NCBI GenBank assembly: GCA_001566295.1
Contig: KQ964265.1
Coordinates: 310,001-374,000 of the forward strand
Source: Microdochium bolleyi
Taxonomy: Eukaryota; Ascomycota; Sordariomycetes; Xylariales; Microdochiaceae
Direction: 5' to 3'
DNA length: 64,000 nt
The position numbers and the translations under genes are program-made. This document shows positions 54,038 through 64,000 of the stretch, piece by piece (position 1 is the stretch's first letter; each line of letters begins with the position of its first letter). The notes under the pieces are model-generated. The model saw only the letters and a program-made list of their open reading frames with translations, was not told the DNA's origin and ran no database searches.

Positions 54038-54919
54038 GGAGATGCGGGACCTAGATCCCAAGTGAATTCGAACAACGATCCTGATTATAGGACGACATTT
54101 GTGTTTTAGATGCGGATCATTTAACACATATGGGTAATTCTGACCGAGGAGACATTCTGAACCACATTATTGCGTCAGCAGCTTTTGTTGTGCTGTTCTA
54201 TGCAGGGTGCACACACACTTCGCTCGAGCAGTGCAGTACTTAACTACATGGAATATGTCCAAATTACGCTATCCAGGAGGAGTTTTGCTACTCGCATGCT
54301 CCTCCTTGTTGGGCTGGTCGCCATTCAGTATTTCAAAGTTTCAGGGTTTCCGTCATGTTAGCGTTCTTAGATTGGGGGAAATCCAAGGATGAAGGACTGA
54401 TAGAAATAGCAGGCCGGCCCACCAACACCGCTCGCTATTCAATCCGAAGGCTGATTCGGATAATCGTGTGAGTGTTGGGGTATATGAATGGAAGAGCCAC
54501 GTTGGCGACAGATGTGCCATTGCTGAAAGTTGGATGTCCTGATGGTGCATGAGTCTTGCTCACATGCTCATCGCACGAGGCGGCTGCGGAAGTCGCGTGA
54601 GGCTTTGGGGAGGCACGACCCTGGCACCCTTTGACAGGGGGGGTCCGCTGGAGCTTCTGATTGTGGAGAGCTCAAGACTGCCACTCGCACGCATCGTCAT
54701 CGGCCTCCCCATCTGTGTCGTGTCGCAAACATTCCATTTCCCAGCACTGGTCCGAAACAGTGAGACAATCCAGCCTGCCCATTGACAAAACCACACGAAT
54801 CCGCAAGCCCTGCGTCAAAGGAGAACAGACAAACAGCACGCTCATGCATCGACCGCCACCATCACAATCCCCGACGTCGCAGTAGCCGAGCGTCCCCTCC
54901 GTGGGCTGCGACACCGACC
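54038..54919. other. intergenic, promoter of the Atg28-like gene
   Basis: Roughly 880 bases between two plus-strand genes. The left half is AT-rich. The upstream extension of the next open frame, to 54782, is probably leader. No gene recognised. Confidence 0.5.
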
Positions 54920-57100
54920 ATGGCTTTTGGGCGTCCCTTACGCACCGACTTCACCCGCTTGCGCGGCAGCGGCAGCGACTACGACCTCGAAGATCTCTCC
55001 CCGCGTCCCGACGACTCCCTCCTCCCGCACGAGCAGCACTTCGAAGCCCGCAACCCCAGCACGTCCCCACGGCCCTCGACAAGCCTGACGGACAGATCGG
55101 ACACGAGCCGCCGCGACTCGGAGGTCTCCAGCAGAAGTGATAGCGGCGGCGCGAACAGAGACAACCGCGGGAAGCTGAAGGCAGTCGCGAATGCGTACCC
55201 CACCTCGAGACGCAGCGCCGCGGGAGGTCGCCTGTCGCAACTCAGAGGACCAGACCTCTGGCGGCCGCCTTTCGCGTCGCATGGCGCGGAGCCCTCAGAC
55301 CAGTACCGAGGGTCCGGTGAGCAGTCATGGCTCGGGAGCATCTTGCGCAGCCGGCCGGTGTCCGAAGATGAGATCTCCTATGCGCCAGCAGTTTCTCAGA
55401 GGATACCACAACCACAGTCGCAGCGGCAACCTTCCAGGGCACCGCCGTCTGGTGTTGACAGTTCATTCACCATATTGCGGCGGCGGGAGCACGACATTGA
55501 GCGCCAGATACAATACTACCTCAGCCAACAGGAAAAGGCACATGAGAGCAGCCCCATGGGCCAGATGGCGTCCGGGAACCCAGTCAGACATGTGGACAGC
55601 CAAGTAGACTCTCCGTATGATTCTGAAGTGTCGACACCAGGCCATGTTGTGCCGGTGCGTCAACCGAAAAAGGGGCCGATCAGCTTGCGGCGAGCACGAA
55701 ACGGCATCACGAACAGCATAGCGATGATGACGGACTTGAAATTGGAGGAGGATGCGCAGGTGGCAGAGGCCGTTGCACTCAGGAAGAAGGCACTGGCCAA
55801 GCTACAGGGCATGCAGACTCGGATGTCCTCGATAGATCACGATCTTGGTGTCATGCAAGACACCACGACCAACCCCACGCGAAAGAAGCTACGTGAGAAG
55901 AGAGAGCGGTACACAGGTCTCTGCAGCGATATCAAGGATCTGGAGGAGCAGCTGCGGCAGGCAAGACTCGAGAAGGGCATCATGGAACGACAGATGGAAG
56001 AGCTCCAAAGCAAGCTGGACTCGGATCTCAGTGGATACCAAGGAGCGAAGAGGGAGTGCGAACAGGCTCTCCGGGATCTGATGGGGCACCCGGGGGTGCC
56101 AGCCCTGGACGTGCAAGATCTGGGCTTCAAGGATTGGCACGAGCTTGGCTTCAAGTTCCTCGAACAGCCACGCACCAAGAGGCGGCCGGACATGGCGAAA
56201 GAGTGGTGGGAAGGTGACCTCCAGTATCTGGAAGAGTACCGCATCAAGCTCGAAACAGAACGGTCTGGACTCGAAGAGGGCGGCCAGCTGTGGCTCGAGG
56301 CAGTGACGAAAATCACCAGTTATGAGCAGCGACTCAGCAAAGCTCTGGGCATGGACACGGAGGGAAGCAAGTCCTCACAGTGGAGCAATGAGCAGTCTGA
56401 TCCGAAGACACTGCTGCTTGACTTCTACCGGCAAATGGGCGACACTGTTCGAGAGCTCGAAGCTACTCTTAAACATGCCGAGTCGCAAGGCATGACGCTG
56501 CTGGTGGCGGCCATTGGTGCCGAAGTCATGGCCATGCAGAGTGGCAAAGACGTGTTCGCAAACCTGATTAAGAGCCAGGGATGGGAACTGCCGGAAGAGT
56601 CGCGATCAACGACACCGACAACGAATGACGATCAGAATCTCTTGAATGTGCGGAGCGATTCACCGCCACAGGCCCAGCAGGACTCCAGCCAGCGGTCTAC
56701 ACAGTACCACGACGCTAATGAAGAGCTCAGTGGCAGCGTGATACGTCGATGGGAGGATCCTGCTGCGACGACATCACCACAGCCGCAGTCCCTGCAAGGT
56801 TCGCGAGCGCAGTTGACTTCACAGAGCAGCGGACACGCAAGTCAGGATGACAAGGCAGAGATGATAGGAAAGCCAAGCTCGCCCCTTGCCTTTGTAGCAG
56901 CAAGTCGGGGGGAGACCAGTAGAGTGCCGGAGGATGAACACTCCATGAGCAGTGATCACGAGGACGATAACGAAGTCCCCGCCGGCCTGCTGAGCGAGGT
57001 CCACCTCAGGCCAGAGGAGGACAGCGGAGACGAGCAGCAGCAGCATCACGACCCTGACGATAATGCGGTGCCGAAGGAGTTTTTGAGCATGCACGATTAA
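54920..57100 (+). CDS. coiled-coil protein resembling fungal Atg28
   Basis: A single exon encodes 726 residues from the ATG at 54920 (MAFGRPLRTDFTRLRG); the frame is open from 54782, but the upstream Met lies in a poor context. The first 210 residues are disordered (Ser/Arg/Asp). Then come FTILRRREHDIERQIQYYLSQQ, a short helix, and the conserved block SLRRARNGITNSIAMMTDLK followed by EEDAQVAEAVALRKKALAKL, which resembles the Atg28 family of fungal autophagy proteins. A long coiled coil follows (about residues 285-385: LREKRERYTGLCSDIKDLEE and onwards), then a helical domain with FKDWHELGFKFLEQP and KEWWEGDLQYLEEY. The C-terminus is acidic and disordered. The Atg28 assignment rests on the two conserved blocks as I recall them and is tentative; a cytoskeletal or sorting role is an alternative. 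Confidence 0.68.
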   Translation: MAFGRPLRTDFTRLRGSGSDYDLEDLSPRPDDSLLPHEQHFEARNPSTSPRPSTSLTDRSDTSRRDSEVSSRSDSGGANRDNRGKLKAVANAYPTSRRSAAGGRLSQLRGPDLWRPPFASHGAEPSDQYRGSGEQSWLGSILRSRPVSEDEISYAPAVSQRIPQPQSQRQPSRAPPSGVDSSFTILRRREHDIERQIQYYLSQQEKAHESSPMGQMASGNPVRHVDSQVDSPYDSEVSTPGHVVPVRQPKKGPISLRRARNGITNSIAMMTDLKLEEDAQVAEAVALRKKALAKLQGMQTRMSSIDHDLGVMQDTTTNPTRKKLREKRERYTGLCSDIKDLEEQLRQARLEKGIMERQMEELQSKLDSDLSGYQGAKRECEQALRDLMGHPGVPALDVQDLGFKDWHELGFKFLEQPRTKRRPDMAKEWWEGDLQYLEEYRIKLETERSGLEEGGQLWLEAVTKITSYEQRLSKALGMDTEGSKSSQWSNEQSDPKTLLLDFYRQMGDTVRELEATLKHAESQGMTLLVAAIGAEVMAMQSGKDVFANLIKSQGWELPEESRSTTPTTNDDQNLLNVRSDSPPQAQQDSSQRSTQYHDANEELSGSVIRRWEDPAATTSPQPQSLQGSRAQLTSQSSGHASQDDKAEMIGKPSSPLAFVAASRGETSRVPEDEHSMSSDHEDDNEVPAGLLSEVHLRPEEDSGDEQQQHHDPDDNAVPKEFLSMHD

Positions 57101-58471
57101 ACTGGCACGGGAGCGAGACTTTTTAGGCGGAAATGAAGTTCCGAGCGTAGTAGTATTAGCAGCAATGTGCATCATGTCTACGACATGGACTGCACAACAA
57201 GCCTGAAAACCACTGAAGATAATATGACACTTCTTGCCACCAAACACCGCGGGATCATGTTCAGAGGAAGCTCTGGATGAATAATGCCCCACTCTTCCCA
57301 AGAACCAGCAGTCTCGGGACCATGTACAGAATATCACAAGCCAAAACCACCAAAAGATCTTCCCTCCCGCCCCTTCCCCACGATTACGGGGGGAAACTGG
57401 GACTGGACTGGACCCCTGGGAAGCGGGAATTTGGAGAAAAAGAAAATCAAGCTTAATCTCCAAATTTCCCCTCTCCCTGACGATCTTTTGGGCAAGAAAA
57501 ACAATTCCCCGAAATACCTAGCAGCTTGTGTCGTCGATAGAGGAGCACGAGAACGAGAACGAGGCGGGATCCGATTTTGTGGGGTGCGCGTCGGGAGAAG
57601 TAGGACCACGGCGGGAGGTTGCAGGGGCAGCGTGTGAGCGGGAGACCTCGGCTAAATCTACACCGTACATTACCACAGCAGGAAGTAGGTGGTGGTGCTG
57701 TGGTTTCTTGGGTGTGTTTGTTTGCTGGCTCAAACTTGGCTCGCTTACAGTTGGGCATGTTTGCTTGAGAAGGACCAGCGATGACACCTTTGAAGGGATC
57801 ACGAAGCGGATAGTGTATGGAGACTAGTGCCTCTTACACCTCGAATGCCTATTGTGCTCTGATCTCAACTTTGGGATTCAAGACGTCCCCGGTGTACTAC
57901 CTCGGCAGGCTTTAAGAGATGGTGGCAGTGCTCGTACAAGAACATTTCACGGCTTTGACGGTCACAAAGACCCTATATGTCGCCGATCATGGCAAGAAGA
58001 ACAACCCCCACGGGACGCACTGTACAGACTTTCAGCATACGTGCAATCATCCCAAGCGACCTTCACCAGCATTCAGTCAAAACAGAAGCAAGCGGTTCTT
58101 TGCATTGAAAAGGTACCCTAAAGAAAACGCCCAGATTTCTTTGCATATCATAAGTGTGCGGAGCCTGTCCGCGTTGTTTTTCTTGGTCTCTTGTTTCTCG
58201 TCCCGGCTGCCGCCCCCGTCGAAAGCATTGCAAAAGCAGAGTCTGTCCGCAATCCGTCATGTACAGAAATGAGTGGTGAAAGTTCCGTGCCTGTCTCTCC
58301 CGTCTCGCTGTGGTGTCCACCACTGCTGCCCAGATCTGCAAGCTCATCGGGACCACCATGAGGAGGAGCGTTGTTCTTCTCTGGCCGCCGCAAGTTAGTC
58401 GACGAGCGCCCGGGTAGTTATTTCCCCTTGCCTCCCTATAGAGGAAGACAAGAGTGAGTGGTGGTGGCTCT
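57101..58471. other. intergenic between convergent genes, no gene recognised
   Basis: The 3' regions of the Atg28-like gene (plus) and the DUF1748 gene (minus). All frames are short and unconvincing. Confidence 0.5.
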
Positions 58472-59033
58472 CTACCGCGTGCGCTTGAACCAGCCGCTGG
58501 ACCCCGCGATCGCCGTGGACTGGTCCATGACCCATTCGCCGACGCCGAGGTAGCGCTCCACCCAGGAGTTGAGCTCCTTGTTCTCGCTGGATATCCGCTC
58601 GGTATGGAAACTAGGTCTTCAAGCGTCCCAAGAGGAACAGTTCTGTGTTAGCCCAGTGTTGCTCTCTGCTCGGGGACGTGTTGTACGCGGGATGAAGGCG
58701 GCTCGTTTGGGCCGCAAGTCGAGGTGCAGAGATACTCACGTCAGACCGGTGGATCGACGCATGCCAGCCAAGATCGTGGAGACTGTTGCGAGGAAAAGAG
58801 TTAGCTGAGGCACCGAGAGATGTTTTGGCGGAGTTTTGAGGGTATGGAGACGTACTCAGGACCGCGTCAAAGGCGTAGTGGGTGAGACGGCCAAGCTTTG
58901 ACCAGAGTCCAAACGTCAGCAAGTTGAGGAACTGAAGGCACGAGCAGGTTCAGCATCCTGTCGGTTCAACGGCCAAGCTACAAGGAGCAGCTCGCTACGT
59001 GAAGCAGAGGAAGGGTCGCGTGCATACCACCAT
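58472..59033 (-). CDS. small DUF1748 protein, four exons
   Basis: This gene has no long open frame and was found by joining short exons. The last exon (58610-58472) encodes ERISSENKELNSWVERYLG, VGEWVMDQS and the terminal AGSSGWFKRTR. Exon 3 (58782-58740) encodes STILAGMRRSTGL. Exon 2 ends at 58856 and encodes LGRLTHYAFDAVL. These are the hallmarks of DUF1748, a family of about 75-90-residue fungal proteins of unknown function, likely mitochondrial or membrane-associated. The first exon is proposed as ATGGTG at 59033-59028. Exon 2 can begin at 58895 (giving MVLGRLTHYAF, 75 residues, the family norm) or at 58931 (a stronger acceptor, adding 12 residues). Both keep the frame. The introns are 73, 129 and 96-132 nt. 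Exon 2-4 assignment is firm, the first exon less so. Confidence 0.8.
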
Positions 59034-60807
59034 GTTTGCGACGGGTTGTGAGACTGGTGATGGGTCGGGCTGGAATCCGAGACAGGCGTTCGAGGACGGC
59101 GGTGGGGGTTGTGGCAGGTTTGAAATCTATATCGGGACGACTAGCGACACTTTTGAGGGCCGTCTTGATCGACAAGGACGGTGTTGATGCTTGACTGGCG
59201 ATCAGCTGAGGCAGAGGCTAGGTAGTGTTGCGTGAACAGGATGGGAGCTCCGATCATGCGACACTTGACCGACAGTCGGGTCGGGGTCTTCTCACATGCA
59301 TGCTGGCGCAAGCCTAAGCCCCACCCAGAAGGAGGTTGGGAGGGGCCGGCCGTTGCCTGGCAGCTGGAGCAGACCGCCTACCCGGGACTGCGGGTTGCTT
59401 ATGTCAGCCGTGACCCCGAGATCCCCTTATCTTATCGCTGAGCCAGTCCACCTGTCGGCAGCGCAGGGTCCTTCAAGGACAGCCTCGCAGCCGTTGTTGC
59501 ACAAGATGCCTCTGCATTCTTCTGTGCAGTCTTGCCCATCATGCACAGGATTCCCGCGACCTGCACCTTGAGCGCTACCGGACCAATCACTCTGACCCGT
59601 GGGGGCGTGAAGGGTTCTCCTCACTTCCTCAAGTGCCCAGTCCAGTCCATATGGCGCAGTGGCTGCCCCCACCTCAGCCAGGATGTCGGTCCGGCCTCGA
59701 CCCCCAATCTGCCACATCAGCCGCCGCAGGACTGAGAGCGGGTGCTGGCATGGAAATGTTGAGATCCAGGGGACGAGGTGCCGCTTTCGCGACGTGGAGC
59801 ACCAGGCTAGCCCAGTAGCCCGGCAGCCCTTGCAGTCTAGAAAGATACGGCCCGAAACAAAACACGCAGCATCATAAGTCCGTTGTGGATATGCTCTCCG
59901 AAACCGCATGCGACGGCAGTTCCTGCGTCGCGGACTGCACGTACAATCTACATAGAACTGACGTCGGAGTGATGTTTGGCGATATCAACCTCGTCCTCGT
60001 GCCTGCTCTTCCGTCGGGATGGTCAGCATTTGATGGCGAGCTTCAAGTTCGAACAGGGGGCCGACCGGATGGCCGGCCGGAGGAATCGAGTTTCACCGAG
60101 AAAGGCCGCATCGAGTGCGACGGTATGCTGAGCCGCCGACATCACCAATTGACACAGAGAAAGCGGGCGTTGAGTGTGTCATTGTGGTTGATCAGAGCCT
60201 GGCTCGCCTGGCAGGGGCTTGGCTACGCCCAGGGGTGCTGCTCCATTGTCGAGCTTCCAGTAGCTCGCCCCGCCAGAAAGTTGCAGGTCGAAGGAGGGGG
60301 ACCAGAAAAATAAAACAGACAGGAGAAGCTTCCAAAGGAAAAAGGACAACTGTTCCTCGAGGTTGCATTGCTGCTGTTGACTTTTGACCTGTTTCTACCT
60401 ATACCAGACTGCCAGAAAAAACGAAGCAGGACAAGCAAGGTGAGTAAACATGATGAGCCTCGCCTCCAACTTTTTTGAGCACCCTCTTGCCAACCCCACC
60501 ACTTATCGCCCACCCAAAGGGCCCGATTCCCCAACCCACCCCGCCACGCACGCTGCCTCGCTGCCAAACACTGAGCTTGCCCTTTTTCCTTCGAGAGCGC
60601 CGCAGCTCCAGGCAATTCTCCTCTCCCTCATCCAATTCATCTTTTGCCCTCCTGCATCCATTATACACACCTGGCAGCAAGACCCAGACACCCTGAGTCT
60701 TCTCCTCATCAGCTGCTTGACCTGCTGTTGTCGCCTGCCTCCAGCCAGCTAACCTCTACATCGATATCTCGTCGACGTCCAGGACGCGCCGCGACAAAAT
60801 TCTCACC
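59034..60807. other. divergent promoter region of DUF1748 and pyruvate kinase
   Basis: About 1.8 kb without a convincing gene. The 250 bases before 60808 are a long C/T-rich leader with few G, typical of a highly expressed gene. No TATA box was identified with confidence. Confidence 0.5.
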
Positions 60808-62477
60808 ATGTCCCACAAGCGAACCCAGTCCGTTGCGGCGGCCAACGCCCTTGACCACCTCTCCTCGGGTGGCAAGATCGAGTGGCTCGCTTCCCTCGAT
60901 ACTGCCTTCTCCCCGGTCCGCAACTACCGCCGGTCCTCCATCATTTGCACCATTGGCCCCAAGACCAACTCGGTCGAGGCCATCAACAAGCTCCGCAAGG
61001 CCGGCCTCAATGTCGTCCGCATGAACTTCTCCCACGGCTCGTACGAGTACCACCAGTCCGTCATCGACAATGCCCGCGAGGCCGAGAGATCAGAGCCTGG
61101 TCGTCAGATCGCCATCGCTCTTGACACCAAGGGCCCTGAGATCCGCACCGGAAACACCAAGGGTGATGAGGATCTGCCCCTGGCCGCCGGCACCATCCTC
61201 AACATCACCACTGACGAGCAATATATCACTGCTTGCGACACCCAGAACATGTACGTTGTGCTCCCCCCAGCTGTCTCGTCACGCGCGAATCTAATCATTG
61301 TCGTAGGTACGTCGACTACAAGAACATCACCAAGGTGATTGAGATCGGCCGCATCATCTACGTTGACGATGGCATCCTCGCCTTCGAGGTTCTCGAGGTC
61401 GTCGACGAGAAGACTCTCAAGGTCAAGGCCTTGAACAACGGCTTCATCAGCTCCAAGAAGGGTGTCAACTTGCCCAACACTGATGTCGATCTTCCTGCCC
61501 TCTCCGAGAAGGACAAGGCGGATCTGAGATTTGGCGTCAAGAACAACGTCGACATGGTCTTCGCCTCGTTCATCCGCCGCGGCCAGGACATCAAGGACAT
61601 CCGCACCGTCCTCGGCGAGGAGGGCAAGCACATCCAGATCATTGCCAAGATCGAGAACAGACAAGGTCTCAACAACTTCCGCGAGATTCTCGAGGAGACC
61701 GACGGTGTCATGGTCGCCCGCGGTGATCTTGGTATCGAGATCCCCGCTGCCGAGGTCTTCGCCGCCCAGAAGAAGCTCATTGCCATGTGCAACATTGCCG
61801 GCAAGCCCGTCATCTGCGCCACCCAGATGCTCGAGTCCATGATCAAGAACCCCCGCCCCACCCGTGCCGAGATCTCCGACGTTGGCAACGCCATCACCGA
61901 CGGCGCTGACTGTGTCATGTTGTCTGGTGAGACTGCCAAGGGCTCGTACCCCAACGAGGCCGTCCATGAGATGCACGAAGCTTGCCTCAAGGCCGAGAAC
62001 ACTATCCCCTACATCAGCCACTTCGAGGAGATGTGCTCGCTGTCCCGCCGGCCCGTGTCCATTGTCGAGTCCTGCGCCATGGCCGCCGTCCGTGCCTCCC
62101 TCGACCTGAACGCCGGTGGTATCCTTGTCCTGTCGACCTCTGGTGACTCTGCCAGACTCCTCAGCAAGTACCGCCCCGTGTGCCCCATCTTCTGTGTTAC
62201 CCGCAACGCCTCTACAAGCAGATATGGTCACTTGTACCGTGGCGTGTACCCCTTCCTGTTCCCCGAGGAGAAGCCCGACTTCCACAAGGTCAACTGGCAG
62301 GAGGATGTCGACCGACGCATCAAGTGGGGTGTGTCCAACGCCATCAGCCTCGGCGTCTTGGCCCCCGGCGACACTGTCGTCGTCGTCCAGGGCTGGAAGG
62401 GCGGCATGGGCAACACCAACACCCTCCGCATCGTCAAGGCTGACACCGAGTCTCTCGGCATTGGCCAGCTCGAGTAA
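60808..62477 (+). CDS. pyruvate kinase
   Basis: Last step of glycolysis: phosphoenolpyruvate plus ADP to pyruvate plus ATP, in the cytosol. Two exons, 60808-61250 and 61307-62477, join in phase 2 across a 56-nt intron, giving 537 residues (about the usual fungal length). The start ATG has the context CACCATG. Signature blocks are intact: ICTIGPKTNSVEAINKL, NVVRMNFSHGSYEYH, IALDTKGPEIRTG, the catalytic IIAKIENRQG (Lys262), ARGDLGIEIPAAEVF, GKPVICATQMLESMIKNPRPTRAE (split here into GKPVICATQML and PRPTRAEISD), and MLSGETAKGSYP. The C-terminal domain has LLSKYRPVCPIFCVTRN and the fructose-1,6-bisphosphate site region GWKGGMGNTNTLRI. Strong C-ending codon bias and the pyrimidine-rich leader agree with high expression. 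Confidence 0.97.
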
Positions 62478-63070
62478 GAGTACTAATTTACGGTCAATGG
62501 AGAATGGAGCTTGGGAATGGGGAAAATTGTCTGGCAGGGAACAAAGCACACGGCGCAGTCTCGAGAGAAGAGAACACAGGCTGCAGGTACGCACGTGCGC
62601 GACGACGCAACGACGACGACAAACTGTTGAGCATTGTTGATACCTTGATTTGAATCATTCGATTATGAATAGAACGAGAATGAATATTATTGCGATTGCA
62701 AAGAATGACATACCAGGGTGGTCTACACCACAACTTGCCTGGTTGTAAGCTGGCGGCGTACGGACGAAGTGCTTTTCACGTCTCGTAAAATCAATGCTAT
62801 AAGATATTTCTTGCCTCCTCAACTAAGTTCATGGAAGCCAGATTAGACACGCCATGAGTTGATTGTGAGATGCACGCCTGGTGTAGGACCATGAACCTGT
62901 CAAGATCACGGCGGCCCTCAAAATGTCTCGCCATCCATCCAGGCCAACAAAAAACACATCAATGAATGCTGCGAATGTGCCTTTGACTGCTTGAGGAACT
63001 GTGCGTCCGCTAAGCTAACTGACAATTCTGTGGATCCCCCAACGAGTAGGCGGGTGTGTCATCGTTCTGA
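62478..63070. other. intergenic between convergent genes
   Basis: The 3' regions of pyruvate kinase (plus) and the ankyrin gene (minus). Locally AT-rich. No gene recognised. Confidence 0.55.
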
Positions 63071-64000
63071 TCACCATTCCTCTAAGTAAACGAGCGGGGA
63101 GGCATCGGGCGTTGCTGTGGACTCGTGCTGCTGCGATACTGAAGCGGTGGGTGGGAGTCCGCCTGGATGCTGTTTCTCCTGCCCTGTGCGGTCTGCCCTC
63201 TCCTGAGTAGATGCCATGCGGTCTGGATCCGCAGGTGTAGGAGCCTTCTTCTTGCCCTGCCTGTCTGTTAAGTCCTTTCTGCTATCAGTCGCCCTGTTCT
63301 TCAGCTTGCCCTGTTGCTTTTGCTGGAGCTGTTTTCGATATCGCCGCTCGATAATCTTGACCACATCATCAAACCGCTCCCTTCGCGCGATGTCTCTCGC
63401 CGTGTGCCCATGCCGATCTCGAGCCCTCAAGTCTGTGCCAGCACGCACGAGGAGGAGCACCACATCCTCCCGTGCATAGCCACCTATCCTGCCTGAGCAG
63501 GCGATGTGCAGGGGAGTCTGACCCAGTACGTCCCGGTGGTTCACGTTGGCGCCGTGTTCGAGCAGCAGCTCGATGGGCTCGGTGCTGCCTGACCGGGGGC
63601 CGACATTGTGGCAGAACGCGAACAGGGCCGTCTGGCCGGCTTGGTTGCACGCGTCAACGGGGCAGCCGTGCGATATGAAGAGGCGGATGAGATCCACGTG
63701 ATGCGCCGAGTCCACCAGTGCGGTGTAGTGTAATGGCGTCGATAGCTCGATGTCGCCGTACTTGTGATATCTTCTGCTGGTTGACCAAGTGGAGAGGGAG
63801 GGCGTAGAGCCGAATTGGGATATGAGACCTTTCTGGCGTCCAAGTAGCACATTTAGTAGACGGAGAACGTGTCTGTGGATCATTGTTCTTTGTCGTTGAA
63901 GTTCCGGCTTGGTCATGAGATGAGATGGGAAGGTGAACTGGGGCTCCCAACATGTGAGATTACTTAGTAATGGGAGTACCATTTCTTCCCAGTTATGGCA
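63071..64000 (-). CDS. ankyrin-repeat protein, partial at window edge
   Basis: The frame is open from the right edge of the window to the stop at 63071. The first in-window Met is at 63982, but the six codons before it (CHNWEE) also look coding, so the protein is probably N-terminally truncated here. The first 70 visible residues (LPLLSNLTCWEPQF; RTMIHRHVLRLLNVLL) form helices. Then about four ankyrin repeats follow: STPLHYTALVDSAHHVDLIR, GQTALFAFCHNVG...ELLLEHGANVNHRD, GQTPLHIACSGR and DRHGHTARDIARRERFDDVV. The C-terminal 85 residues are charged and disordered (RYRKQLQQKQQGKLKNR). Such domains mediate protein binding. No specific role can be named. It may be the tail of a larger ankyrin protein such as those with N-terminal F-box or NACHT domains, but none is visible here. 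Confidence 0.85.
   Translation of the reverse strand, partial: CHNWEEMVLPLLSNLTCWEPQFTFPSHLMTKPELQRQRTMIHRHVLRLLNVLLGRQKGLISQFGSTPSLSTWSTSRRYHKYGDIELSTPLHYTALVDSAHHVDLIRLFISHGCPVDACNQAGQTALFAFCHNVGPRSGSTEPIELLLEHGANVNHRDVLGQTPLHIACSGRIGGYAREDVVLLLVRAGTDLRARDRHGHTARDIARRERFDDVVKIIERRYRKQLQQKQQGKLKNRATDSRKDLTDRQGKKKAPTPADPDRMASTQERADRTGQEKQHPGGLPPTASVSQQHESTATPDASPLVYLEEW

Noticed and set aside
59427..59909. Minus-strand 160-codon frame
   Set aside because: Cys/Arg/Trp-rich noise with no family resemblance; likely noncoding DNA between the DUF1748 and pyruvate kinase genes.

Overview
This window is nuclear DNA of a filamentous ascomycete (Pezizomycotina, most likely Sordariomycetes or a close relative). 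The grounds are GC-rich coding sequence, short GT-AG introns (about 55-175 nt), typical fungal protein families (DUF1776, DUF3176, DUF1748, DUF2278, a Psg1-like protein, F-box and P450 proteins), long disordered proteins rich in Ser, Pro or Gln, and an intron-containing tRNA-Arg(ACG). Genes were rebuilt by hand from reading frames and splice sites. Most multi-exon models close in phase from ATG to stop.

Layout. 1-4.6 kb: a small single-pass membrane protein, a small Ser/Ala-rich protein and a DUF1772 membrane protein (minus). 4.5-10.8 kb: a GH31 alpha-glucosidase and an MFS sugar transporter, both on the minus strand, which look like a sugar-utilisation pair. 10.8-16.0 kb: a gene-poor stretch with an AT-rich island ending at a split tRNA-Arg gene. 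16.0-19.4 kb: a secreted Gly/Asn-repeat protein behind a clear TATA box, then an F-box protein. 20.4-32.2 kb: a run of enzymes (quinone-reductase-like MDR, MBL-fold hydrolase, amidase, SAM methyltransferase, DUF2278 protein, cytochrome P450) that resembles a small tailoring or catabolic cluster with no backbone synthase. 33-39 kb: a DUF3176 membrane protein, the polyadenylation factor Yth1 (apparently lacking its first zinc finger) and a DUF1776 dehydrogenase-like protein. 40.8-46.3 kb: two unrecognised disordered proteins, one with an apparent frameshift and one with acidic tandem repeats. 47.4-50.2 kb: a Psg1-like Golgi membrane protein and a Pro/Arg/Ser-rich protein. 51.5-57.1 kb: an alpha/beta-hydrolase-like protein whose nucleophile elbow has lost its serine, then a coiled-coil protein resembling Atg28. 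58.5-62.5 kb: a tiny DUF1748 gene with a 6-nt first coding exon, and pyruvate kinase. 63.1-64 kb: an ankyrin-repeat protein cut by the window edge.

Housekeeping genes (pyruvate kinase, Yth1, Psg1-like, DUF1748) sit among accessory-type genes. The observations most worth checking are the serine-less lipase-like protein, the missing Yth1 finger, the frameshifted gene at 40.8-42.1 kb, the tandem-repeat proteins and the enzyme run at 20-32 kb. No CRISPR array, rRNA or intact transposon was seen.
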